DNA of 64,000 bases from Pontiella sulfatireligans. GTDB lineage: Bacteria > Verrucomicrobiota > Kiritimatiellia > Kiritimatiellales > Pontiellaceae. Positions 8,334 through 16,808 of the stretch are shown here, in pieces. The notes beneath the pieces were generated by a model. It was not told the DNA's origin, did not search any database, and saw nothing but the letters and a program-made list of their open reading frames with translations. Every line of letters starts with the position of its first letter. Position 1 is the first letter of the stretch. The stretch spans positions 1,116,001 to 1,180,000 of the forward strand of contig NZ_CAAHFH010000001.1 in assembly GCF_900890705.1 (NCBI RefSeq). Reading direction: 5' to 3'. The position numbers and the translations under genes are program-made.

Positions 8334-11038
8334 TACCTCAGTTCGATGTTCAGTGATGTGCCCGCTTCAATCGTGATCGGCGTCTTCAACTCAATGGCAA
8401 CGCGCTGGCCGACCTGTGAAAGTCTACCCTCAACGGATTTTCCTGCCAGTTTCATCGAGACCTTTTTCGCCTCATGCCCTTCAGCCATTTCAAAACTCAA
8501 GGTCCTCAGCTGAAGAGTTCCGAAAACCATCTGGATGATTTCGGTCTGCGCATCGCCCGTTCGCGTCTGCTCAAACGAGCCCCACCCTTCTGCCGCCGTG
8601 AAGGCCGACTTAAAGTGTTCCGGGGTGATTTTAGGCGCGAAACCCAGATGACCTTTCGGGCCGTGATATTCGAAACCACCGACCGCGGTGAAGTGTCCGT
8701 AGCTGGCCATAGAACGGGCATAATGGATGCCCCACTCCACTTCGCACCACGGATTGCGCTTGGAACCATGATAGCGATCGTTGTGCATATACCAAATATG
8801 CGCCAGCGAGTGGTAGGGCATGTCGTGCCACATCATCAGCGAAGTCGCGGCATATTCGTAGCCGTTCTGGCATTCGTTGTTATAATCCGCAAAATGCTTT
8901 TTACCGCGTTTCAGCACTTCCGAACCACCACGAGGCCAGGTGCAGGCAATCAATCCGCCTTCGCCCGGCATCGCAAACCAACGGCCTCCCGTATGGGTTT
9001 CGCGGTACGGGCCGACATCCGTGGAAAAGTTATAACGCCACATCGACTCCAGCGCCGTTTTGGCTTTGGCCGGATCGATCACTTCGCCCAGGCCCACCTG
9101 ATAGGCCCAGCTCTGTCCAAACAGCTGACTGTATTCCAGCCCCGTGTAGGTTCCCGGAGACTTTGGCTCATCGGGATTGCCCTCATGAATGAAGTACTCG
9201 CCGTTAAACAAATTTTCTTCAATGTACAGGCGACCTTTGTCGGCCGTGGCACGACAGAACGCAGCATATTCATGATCGCCCACCTCGTCCGCCATCTCCG
9301 CGGCGGCACGCAGGGCTGTGGTGTAATGCAGGCTCAGCCAGGTCACCTTCCCGAACCAGATGCCATCCAGTGTATTCGGCTGCTCGCCGGTCAGAATACC
9401 GTCATGATCGGCATCGCGCAGCCGGGTCAGACCTTCCATCACTTTCTTCATGCCGGGATAGACCTTTTTCAGCCAGGCGTCGTCTTTCGACATCTGATGG
9501 GCCAGATAGGTGCGCAAGATCAGGCCGGACTGCCCATCCACGGCCAGCTCGCGCTCGGTTTTATCGCAGAACCAGCGATAACACACCACGCCGGACTGCT
9601 TATAGGCACCGCCCTCTTCAATCGGCAAAAAATCGACCTGTTCACGCAGACTTTTTTCCAGATCCGGGAAGAGCCGTCCCATCGCCTGCACATAGCCCCA
9701 GACGTGATGCACTGTGCCGGGCCCCTGATTTCCGCCTTCCGTGCCGTAAAACATTTTATCGTTGAGCACATGCGAGGTGCTGCTGGCGAGAATGGAGGTG
9801 TTGAGAAAGGTCCGATCGAGGAACCAGTAGGGCAATGTTGAATCATACCAGGTATCGCGCCACAAACGGGTCGCGGAAGCCAATCTGTCGAAATGTTCAA
9901 TTAGATAATCCGATACCGCAAACGCATCGGGAAACAGCTTCGCGTAGTATCGGGTACTCCACTGCAAATAGTCTTCGCCGCTGACCATGCGTCGTCCTTC
10001 TGTGTACAGCGCGCGACTAACGGGAAAATGCCAGGTCAGAATAAAAGTCGCCGTTTTGGACTCACCCGGCGCCAACGTGATCGCCTTATCCAGCTGGCCC
10101 ATCAACGGCGTTTTATCGGTTAAATTGAGTTCGGCCTCGGTCTTTTCCGCAGTGACTCCGTCGCCCAACAGAGCGAGGGACATCGTGCCATAGTTCGTCA
10201 ATTCTTTGACGGCCTCTTCGCCCCCGCTCAGTTCGGCGCTGTAATCGATACGAAGACCTCCCTCCGGCAGGGACACGACAGTGTTCTTGCGTTTGCCCTG
10301 GCCTTTAAACTTTTTGGCCTTCTTCGCGCTGGCCAGAATGGTGTTCTGGAGCCAGCCGCTCACCATTGCCTCAACCTGTTGGTCCGAGATGTTACGAACC
10401 GTAAAACTCATGACCGTTGCCGGTAACACCGAATTATCGAGATCCAGAGGGATGAACGGAGAAAAGGCCTCCAACTTAACCTCAACCGGCATGTCCGGAT
10501 CGCGATAGGAAACCTCGCCGATTGGATACTGGCCTAGAAACTCAATGTCCTGCATGCCGTCGCGATTCAGCTTTTTAGTCTCGCATTTTCCGTTGGATTT
10601 CGTGCTGATGGAGAAGCCTTGTTCCGGCATATAGTTTCCTTTTATACCAATTTCGCTGCGCTTATAGGGTTTTTCATAGGCCTCCGATCCTTTGAGTTGC
10701 CCCTTCCTGTAATTCAGCCCGTAGATATCCCAGAACCAGAGCTGACCATCGCCGCCCAGATACAGTTGCCCTGCTCCGATGCCCCCGATCGGCATCCCGA
10801 TATATTCAAAGTTTTCCGAATTTTCGCGGGTATAAACAATCGGTTCCCCGCGCGCGGTCAACGCCTCCGGGAAGCTGGAGGGAAAGTTTTTCTGTACCGC
10901 ACTCTTCCCCTCCGAATCCAGCTGAAGCTGTTTCATGATTTCATCACGGTCGAGCCCCGACGCCAGAGACACATTCGCCACGACACTGAGGCAACAGGCC
11001 AATGACAGGATGGCGTTTAAGCAATTCTTAGTGTTCAT
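8333..11038 (-). CDS. Exported GH116-like glycosidase (GBA2/DUF608 type)
   Basis: 901 residues with an N-terminal signal (LNAILSLACCLSVVANVSLA). Seen: the N-terminal beta-domain signature FEYIGMPIGGIGAGQLYLGG and WFWDIYGLNY near 80-110, then an alpha-barrel half with GTVHHVWGYVQAMGRLFPDLE, GILTGEQPNTLDGIWFGKVTWL and a late LMMWHDMPYHSLAHIWYMH. This two-domain order and length fit family GH116 and DUF608 proteins, which include beta-glucosidases, beta-xylosidases and glucosylceramidases. The sugar specificity is not visible. A ribosome binding site (AAGGAAAAC) precedes the ATG. It follows the GH127 gene by 57 bp and overlaps the RbsD-like gene by TAATG, so it belongs to the same unit. Confidence 0.82.
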   Translation of the reverse strand: MNTKNCLNAILSLACCLSVVANVSLASGLDRDEIMKQLQLDSEGKSAVQKNFPSSFPEALTARGEPIVYTRENSENFEYIGMPIGGIGAGQLYLGGDGQLWFWDIYGLNYRKGQLKGSEAYEKPYKRSEIGIKGNYMPEQGFSISTKSNGKCETKKLNRDGMQDIEFLGQYPIGEVSYRDPDMPVEVKLEAFSPFIPLDLDNSVLPATVMSFTVRNISDQQVEAMVSGWLQNTILASAKKAKKFKGQGKRKNTVVSLPEGGLRIDYSAELSGGEEAVKELTNYGTMSLALLGDGVTAEKTEAELNLTDKTPLMGQLDKAITLAPGESKTATFILTWHFPVSRALYTEGRRMVSGEDYLQWSTRYYAKLFPDAFAVSDYLIEHFDRLASATRLWRDTWYDSTLPYWFLDRTFLNTSILASSTSHVLNDKMFYGTEGGNQGPGTVHHVWGYVQAMGRLFPDLEKSLREQVDFLPIEEGGAYKQSGVVCYRWFCDKTERELAVDGQSGLILRTYLAHQMSKDDAWLKKVYPGMKKVMEGLTRLRDADHDGILTGEQPNTLDGIWFGKVTWLSLHYTTALRAAAEMADEVGDHEYAAFCRATADKGRLYIEENLFNGEYFIHEGNPDEPKSPGTYTGLEYSQLFGQSWAYQVGLGEVIDPAKAKTALESMWRYNFSTDVGPYRETHTGGRWFAMPGEGGLIACTWPRGGSEVLKRGKKHFADYNNECQNGYEYAATSLMMWHDMPYHSLAHIWYMHNDRYHGSKRNPWCEVEWGIHYARSMASYGHFTAVGGFEYHGPKGHLGFAPKITPEHFKSAFTAAEGWGSFEQTRTGDAQTEIIQMVFGTLQLRTLSFEMAEGHEAKKVSMKLAGKSVEGRLSQVGQRVAIELKTPITIEAGTSLNIELR

Positions 11039-11095
11039 CTTATGTTTTCCTTAGAAACAACGTATTCATATGAATCCTTCCGGAATAGACCCGAA

Positions 11096-13228
11096 CTATT
11101 CAGCGGCTTCGACAACCGGAAACGCGGTCAGACGGAACTTGGCGCAGCCGAACGGAACCAGCGTGATCATCTCTTCTTTACTACTGTTCGCCTTAAAGGT
11201 CTGCATCGGAAGCGCGCCCACTTTCGTGTCGATTTTCCAATCAATTTTTTGAGCCGGAATCTCCAGCTGAACCGGTGCATTGCCGTATTCCCACACCCAG
11301 CCTTTGACGTCATGTTCCACCACGTCCGCACCGGTAATTTCCCCCGGCTTCATGGCAAAATTGTAGACCATGCCCGCATCTGCGGCGGTATTGGCATCCT
11401 TCGCCGCAACGCCCAGCGTATAGAGCAGCGGCCCGCGGGTGACATAGGCAAACGGAGCGCCCTCAACCAAATAGCCAACCGTGTCAACACGAGCGGATCC
11501 CGGAGAGGTATAGCTGCGTTTGCCGGTCTTCTTATCCATCAGTTCAAGCTCAGTGCCCATGTGGACCACTGCGTTCATAGGAAGCTGAAGGCTGACCTGG
11601 TCGCCGTTTTTCCAGTTGCGATCAATCTTCACGAAGCCATCTGCAGACGACGCGTTGACCGGCTTGCCGTTCACCTTCACCACCGGATTTTCGCACCACG
11701 CCGGGATACGAAGATACAGCGGGAAACTCACGTCCGAAGCCGGAGCAACCGTCCAGCTCAGCTGGTCTTTAAACGGATAATCGGTTTGGGAGGAAATTTC
11801 TACAGCCGTCCCCTTCACAGTTGTCGAAATATGATTCGGTCCATAGGTCAGCATCGCCAGGCCGCTGTCCTGCGTTTTCATCGCCATGTACATCACATAG
11901 TTTGGCAGGGCGCGATTCAGGTTTCCGGTACAGCACTCCGGTTTCCAAACCGGCAGGAAGTCATGCTTCGTTGAACGGTTCTGCGAACACAGAACGCCCG
12001 GCAGACGATTCGGGCTGATCAAATAGGAATGCTGCTGATAGTGGTCGATCGAAGCCGGGAATGCATTGAAGAACGCATTTTCCAATACATCGCCATAGGA
12101 CGCCTTGCCGGTTTGACGCGCCAGCCAGGTCACCGACCAGGCCATATCCACAATATTGCACAGCTCGGTTCCTTTGAAGCCGCCGATGCCGCGCAGGTAT
12201 TCGTTCGCGGAATTCACGCCAAACGGCTGAATGTGTTCGTCCTGCAAAAACCGGAAGGCGGTTTCCGCGACTGCAACATATCTCGGGTCCGTTCCTGCCG
12301 GCGCCGTTGCATACAGCTTGAATAATTCGTTAAACGTCACGCCATGCGTAATCCGGGACGTCGCAAAATCACCGCGCAGCCAGGTTTCCACCATCCCGCT
12401 CTCATAGCTCTTCAGAATCTTGAGCGCTTTATCGCGAATCAGCGTGTCGCCGCTGCGCTGCGCCACCTCAAACATCACTTCGCAGTTCACCAGATGACGG
12501 CAGAAGTGCAGCTCTGCGCCACCGACCGGCACTTGATCCGGGACTTCGCGGTGATAGTCCGGAAAGTTCCGATAATACTTCACTAGGAAATCCAGATACT
12601 TCTGTTCGCCGGAGGCATCATACAGTGCCAGCACCGCACGGTTGAATACGGAGACCGACCACAAATAGCGAGAGGTCGAATTCGGCATCAGTTTCGGCTG
12701 TTTGCGCGATCCTTTTTCCGCGATCTCCTCCGGGGCCTCCCCGTCATCTTTATAGGTCAGGCGTTCCTCCGGACTCATCAGCTTCTGGTCAATCGGCCCC
12801 AACGAACAGATAGGCTCCAGCTTCTTTCCGACAAAACTGCCGTTCTCCTTCTGCGCATCAATCACCGGATCGATTTCGCCCTTGGCCTTTGCGATCAACT
12901 CGGGATCGTTCAGCTGGTAGGCCAGTCGAACCAACCCATCCAGGTAGTAGCCTTCCTGCTCATAATTGGCCCAGCCACGCGCTTTTTTATTAATATTTTT
13001 CCAGCTAGCAACCGGCAGGCTGTATTTTCCCTGCTCATTGATCTCCTCCATGTGCCCGGTATGGCCGTCTGACGCCGCCTGCGCCATCGTCTCCAGCCAC
13101 CCGCGCGGCTGAATCGCCCCGGCCGGAAGCGGCTCCAATACACCAATTCCATGTGATTCCGTAGCAAAAACCGTCGTCACCACGGCTTGCACAACCACAC
13201 ATGCCGTACAGAGCAACCCCAGATTCAT
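11096..13228 (-). CDS. Exported GH127-like beta-L-arabinofuranosidase (DUF1680)
   Basis: 710 residues from the ATG at 13226-13228, chosen because it starts a signal peptide and follows a ribosome binding site (GAAGGGG); the frame itself opens at 13267. Seen: GAIQPRGWLETMAQAASDG at the N-terminus, a helical barrel, GTELCNIVDMAWSVTWLARQ, and PECCTGNLNRALPNYV. In characterised GH127 enzymes a Glu and three Cys hold a zinc ion and one Cys is the nucleophile; the ELC and ECC motifs provide these four positions. This supports a retaining arabinofuranosidase-type activity outside the cytoplasm. It is probably the first gene of the minus-strand unit; a block shared with the sulfatase at 18436-19911 lies upstream, and both signal peptides are nearly the same. 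Confidence 0.85.
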   Translation of the reverse strand: MNLGLLCTACVVVQAVVTTVFATESHGIGVLEPLPAGAIQPRGWLETMAQAASDGHTGHMEEINEQGKYSLPVASWKNINKKARGWANYEQEGYYLDGLVRLAYQLNDPELIAKAKGEIDPVIDAQKENGSFVGKKLEPICSLGPIDQKLMSPEERLTYKDDGEAPEEIAEKGSRKQPKLMPNSTSRYLWSVSVFNRAVLALYDASGEQKYLDFLVKYYRNFPDYHREVPDQVPVGGAELHFCRHLVNCEVMFEVAQRSGDTLIRDKALKILKSYESGMVETWLRGDFATSRITHGVTFNELFKLYATAPAGTDPRYVAVAETAFRFLQDEHIQPFGVNSANEYLRGIGGFKGTELCNIVDMAWSVTWLARQTGKASYGDVLENAFFNAFPASIDHYQQHSYLISPNRLPGVLCSQNRSTKHDFLPVWKPECCTGNLNRALPNYVMYMAMKTQDSGLAMLTYGPNHISTTVKGTAVEISSQTDYPFKDQLSWTVAPASDVSFPLYLRIPAWCENPVVKVNGKPVNASSADGFVKIDRNWKNGDQVSLQLPMNAVVHMGTELELMDKKTGKRSYTSPGSARVDTVGYLVEGAPFAYVTRGPLLYTLGVAAKDANTAADAGMVYNFAMKPGEITGADVVEHDVKGWVWEYGNAPVQLEIPAQKIDWKIDTKVGALPMQTFKANSSKEEMITLVPFGCAKFRLTAFPVVEAAE

Positions 13229-13298
13229 TTTGTTCCCCTTCTCTTCAAAACAGCTTGTTCTTATCATTCAGCTAAAGCAAAAAATGCACACTTACTTG

Positions 13299-13360
13299 GT
13301 TACTCCATCTACCCTGTAAAATTGCCCGTCTAAATAGTTGGAAATGACACATCGCGTGAT
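13299..13360 (-). promoter_or_regulatory. Conserved upstream block of the GH127 gene, copy 1
   Basis: Positions 13299-13338 match 19982-20021 at 38 of 40 bases without gaps, and weaker identity continues to 13360. Each copy lies about 70 bp upstream of a gene beginning MNLxLxxTACVVVQ. It contains TTTAGACGGGCAATTTT on the gene strand. The role (promoter, operator or leader) is inferred only from position and conservation. Confidence 0.6.
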
Positions 13361-13524
13361 CACACCCGGGCTCAAGGCGCAACCTCGTCTTTCATAGCCG
13401 TCTGAATAAATTTTGTCTTATTTCAGTTTGATCGGGCCGGGATGATAAATCTTATCAGCTCCGGTGGCAGCATCAAGAATGCTGCCGAGCCGCTCAAAAT
13501 GCTTCTTGCATCAGCAGTCAATAA

Positions 13525-13571
13525 AGTACATATATTCAGCACGAAACAATCTTGTGCGGAGATTATGTACT
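13525..13571 (+). promoter_or_regulatory. Inverted repeat in the abiE promoter, probable AbiEi operator
   Basis: AGTACATA (13525-13532) and TATGTACT (13564-13571) form perfect 8-bp arms, with an inner GCAC (13539-13542) and GTGC (13554-13557) pair. The right arm ends 3 nt before the antitoxin ATG and the structure spans the GGAG of its ribosome binding site. AbiEi antitoxins are known to repress their own promoter by binding inverted repeats, so this is a natural operator candidate. Apart from this and the conserved block at 13299-13360, nothing is recognised between the GH127 and abiE genes. Confidence 0.5.
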
Positions 13572-13574
13572 CTT

Positions 13575-14168
13575 ATGAAAACAACCAGCAGGCAAATATT
13601 TGAGTCTTATGGCGGGCAACTGCGCATGCACGAAGCCCTTTCGGAGGGAATCAGCCGAACGCAACTGTATGCCCTGCGGGACAAAGGAGAAATCGAACTG
13701 GTTTCGCGTGGGACCTATCGGCTCGCAGATCTGCCATCGCTAAGCAATCCGGATCTGGTGACAGTCAGCCTTCGTTATCCCAAAGCTGTAGTCTGCCTGA
13801 TCTCCGCGCTCTCCTTTCATGAGATAACCACGCAGATCCCGTATGAAGTATCCGTGGCCGTGCCGCGCAACACAACACTGCCCAAACTGGAATACCCACC
13901 ACTGAATGCCCATTGGTTTTCAGGACAAGCCTACAGTTCGGGAATTGAGACTCACCGCATGGATGGCGTGGACGTGCAGATCTACAGCCCTGAAAAAACC
14001 CTGGCTGACTGTTTCAAGTTTCAGCACAAGCTGGGAACCGAAGTGGTTGTTGAAGCACTGCGCCTTTACAAAGAACGAAAAAAAAACAACGTACAGGAGC
14101 TGCTCAAACAAGCTCAGGTTCGGCGAATGCAAAACGTAATGATGCCCTATATGGAAGCGGTGCTGTGA
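13575..14168 (+). CDS. abiEi: AbiEi-family antitoxin / transcriptional regulator
   Basis: 197 residues from the ATG at 13575; a longer frame opens at 13464 but its extra N-terminus is unlike the family. Seen: N-terminal winged-helix region (MHEALSEGISRTQLYALRDKGEIELVSRGTYRL), then ISALSFHEITTQIPYEVSVAVPR and YSPEKTLADCFKFQHKLG, which are typical of type IV AbiEi antitoxins. The known role is to repress the abiE operon and counter the nucleotidyltransferase toxin AbiEii; the operon gives phage abortive infection in lactococci. It is followed 19 bp later by the AbiEii gene, which is broken. The antitoxin frame looks intact. Confidence 0.88.
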   Translation: MKTTSRQIFESYGGQLRMHEALSEGISRTQLYALRDKGEIELVSRGTYRLADLPSLSNPDLVTVSLRYPKAVVCLISALSFHEITTQIPYEVSVAVPRNTTLPKLEYPPLNAHWFSGQAYSSGIETHRMDGVDVQIYSPEKTLADCFKFQHKLGTEVVVEALRLYKERKKNNVQELLKQAQVRRMQNVMMPYMEAVL

Positions 14169-14187
14169 GCAATCGTGAAATAAAAAC

Positions 14188-15081
14188 ATGGCAGCATCGA
14201 TTAAAAGTCGCTTGCTGAACAAATCAAAAACCGAAGGTCTCGCTTTCAATCAAGTGCTCCAGCAATACGCCATGGAGCGTTTCCTTTACCGTCTGTCGGA
14301 ATCGAGACACGCAGACTCCTTCTACCTGAAAGGAGCATTGCTGTTTTGGGTATGGAACCTGGCGGGACGACGAACCACCATGGATATTGCCCTTCTTGGG
14401 TTTCTCGATAACTCACTGGAACTAATTAGAAAAACCTTCAGCGAAATATGTACCCTCAGCGTAATTGACGACGGCCTTCACTTTGATGAAGACACCCTTC
14501 GCTCTCAGCGGATCAAAGAAGATGCAGATTACGAAGGGGTTCGAGTACTCTTCCGGGCACAACTCGACACAGCTCAGGTCACCATGCAAATAGATATCGG
14601 CTTTGGCGACTCTATCGGGCAAAAAGCCTGCAAGCGCGACTTTCCCGCATTGCTTGACCTGCCGGTGCCACGACTTCAATGCTATCCGGTAGAAACCGTA
14701 ATCGCCGAAAAATTCGAAGCCATGGTAAAACTTGAACTGCTCAACAGCCGCATGAAGGATTTCTATGACATTTGACTTCTGTCCCGCAGGCAATCATTTG
14801 AAATGCCTGCACTGCTTAATGCCTGCAGAGCAACCTTCAGACAACGTAAAACGTCATGCTCGCCGGACAATCCATTATTCGGAGCACAGATGAGGGAAAG
14901 CATCGCAAAACAGACCCAGTGGAGCGCCTTTTGTAAGAAATCGAAGCTCCGCACCTGTCCGGAAAGCTTTTCCGATTTGTTGAATGAGCTATTCGAGTTC
15001 TTGCTGCCACTGGCCAAAGAAATTGAATCGGACAACTCCGTTCATGGACATTGGACTCCAGAACACGGATGGACTGCCTGA
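14188..15081 (+). pseudogene. abiEii: AbiEii toxin gene with in-frame nonsense codon
   Basis: The frame 14188-14775 (195 codons) ends at TGA, but translation in the same frame resumes directly as LLSRRQSFEMPALLNACRA and continues to 15081. The remainder includes PLFGAQMRESIAKQTQWSAF, FCKKSKLRTCPESF and HWTPEHGW, the normal C-terminus of AbiEii nucleotidyltransferases. The family usually reads FYDIWLLSR here, so the stop most likely arose by TGG to TGA at a Trp. Also, the catalytic DxD motif reads MDIALLG: the second Asp is Ala, a one-base change from GAC to GCC. Both lesions suggest an inactivated toxin beside an intact antitoxin. Alternatives are a sequencing error at the stop, or reassignment or readthrough of TGA, which other genes in the window do not support. 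Confidence 0.85.
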
Positions 15082-15304
15082 AAACCATTCCAGCTCTACA
15101 GTCACCCCTAAATTCACTACAACCTAAGATAAGGATACCGGACCCTCCACAGGATCCCTCAGGGCATGACGCGTTTCAGTTCGTTGCCCTGCCCGTCGAC
15201 CGGATAAAATCCTGATGATCCAGTTAATCCCGCGTGTCAGGCCATAGCCTCTGGCGACGGCTGGTCTAAAAACCCTCCTGTCAGGCTCTTTCCACCACGA
15301 CAAT

Positions 15305-16780
15305 CTACTTCTTCTTTTTGTTTTTCACTTTCGGGGCGCGAAGTTGCGTCTCACCCAGTATCTCGATCAGCTTTTTGCGCATCTGTTCAACTTTCTCGGG
15401 GTGCGCGGCTGCCACGTTGTTTTGCTCGCCGATGTCCTGACCGAGGTTAAACAACATTTCACTACTGTCCGTTTTATCGCCGCCATATGGCAGATATTTC
15501 CACTCTCGGTAACGTAGACCAAATGGAGTGCCGCTATTACTTTGTTCAAGGATGAACTCACGTCCCTGCAGATCTTTTCCCAGCCATGCCACAAGCTGGT
15601 CCTGGCTGTCGAAGGCCTCTTCTGCCGGCAACGGGGCTCCCACCAATGCGGCCAAACTAGCCAGCAAATCCACCTGACTCATCAGGGCAGCCGATTCGCC
15701 CGGCGCAACATGACCGGGCCAGCGAGCAATCGTCGGCACACGCGTTCCGCCTTCAAACACGTTGCCTTTTTTGCCATTCAAAACACCATTCGGCACATGC
15801 CCGTTGGTGGCATCCGGATCGCCGCATCCGTGAACGAGGTCCGGGCCGTTGCTGTCGAGTGTTCCGCCGTTATCGCTCGAAAAGATAACCAGCGTATTCT
15901 CCGCCAGGCCGAGCTTGTCCAGCTGTGCCAGAATCCGGCCGACCTGCCAGTCCATCTCGACAAGGGCATCGCCACGCACGCCGCAATCGCTTTTGCCAAC
16001 AAATATTTCATTCGGGACGCGTGGCACGTGAATGCTGTGGGTGGACATATACAGGAACCAGGGAACGTCTTTGTTCTTTTCGATAAAACCGCAGCTTTTA
16101 TCGGCAATCACGAAGGAGATTTCATCATCGGTCCACAACGCGGCCACCCCGCCCTTCATGCTGCCAATACGCGGGATCCCTTTAATGAGCGATTCCTTTG
16201 ACCGGCGGTTCACCGTTGGATCGATGGTGATCGGGTCGTTGGGATCATAATTTACGATGTGCCCGTCCTCCATCCATACACACGGCACGCGGTCTCCGGT
16301 GGCAGGAATGATCCATGAATAGTCAAACCCCACCTCTTTCGGGCCGCGCGTGATCGGCTCATTATAGTTGGTCGGTTTGGTTCCCAATCCGAGATGCCAT
16401 TTACCCACGATTCCCGTCGCATACCCGGCATCTCGCAGCATGCCGGGCAAGGTTGTTTTGTTCGGATCAATAATCAATCCGTCCACTGGACTGGCAATGC
16501 CGGTGCCGCGGTCTCTGAACGCATAGCGGCCGGTGAGCAGCGAATAGCGGGACGGCGTACACGTTGCGGCCACGGTATGAGCATCCGTAAAGCGAACGCC
16601 TTCAGCCGCCAGCTTGTCACAGTTCGGTGTACTGACCTTGGTTGCGCCGTAACAGCTCAAATCCCCGAAGCCGACATCATCGGTATAGATCAGCAGGATA
16701 TTTGGTTTCTTTGCAAAGGAGACCGATGCGCCCAGCAGCAGGATGAGCAACCCATATCTACACGCACGTTTTTCTTTCAT
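15305..16780 (-). CDS. Exported arylsulfatase A-like sulfatase
   Basis: 491 residues. Seen: signal peptide (YGLLILLLGASVSFA), NILLIYTDDVGFGDLSCYG, formylglycine motif CTPSR with Cys74, TGRYAFR, GKWHLGLG near 125-132, STHSIHVPRVP and FSSDNGGTLD. These are standard S1 sulfatase elements with a full-length fold. It is the last gene of a three-gene minus-strand unit (sulfatase, GH27-like enzyme, this gene), starting 28 bp after the GH27-like gene. The C-terminal end is basic (KVKNKKKK). The presumed job is removal of sulfate groups so that the neighbouring alpha-galactosidase-like enzyme can act, or the reverse. Downstream, 15082-15304 holds no recognised gene or strong terminator. Confidence 0.93.
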   Translation of the reverse strand: MKEKRACRYGLLILLLGASVSFAKKPNILLIYTDDVGFGDLSCYGATKVSTPNCDKLAAEGVRFTDAHTVAATCTPSRYSLLTGRYAFRDRGTGIASPVDGLIIDPNKTTLPGMLRDAGYATGIVGKWHLGLGTKPTNYNEPITRGPKEVGFDYSWIIPATGDRVPCVWMEDGHIVNYDPNDPITIDPTVNRRSKESLIKGIPRIGSMKGGVAALWTDDEISFVIADKSCGFIEKNKDVPWFLYMSTHSIHVPRVPNEIFVGKSDCGVRGDALVEMDWQVGRILAQLDKLGLAENTLVIFSSDNGGTLDSNGPDLVHGCGDPDATNGHVPNGVLNGKKGNVFEGGTRVPTIARWPGHVAPGESAALMSQVDLLASLAALVGAPLPAEEAFDSQDQLVAWLGKDLQGREFILEQSNSGTPFGLRYREWKYLPYGGDKTDSSEMLFNLGQDIGEQNNVAAAHPEKVEQMRKKLIEILGETQLRAPKVKNKKKK

Positions 16781-16808
16781 TTTTCAGCCATCCTTTCAGA
16801 GATAAGAA

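Noticed and set aside
8474..9841. 455-codon frame antisense to the GH116-like gene
   Set aside because: No start context or family match; the opposite strand encodes a complete GH116-like protein in an operon.
15120..15300. Possible C-terminal gene remnant on the minus strand downstream of the AbiE locus
   Set aside because: Two short open stretches exist but neither shows a convincing family signature; too weak to list.
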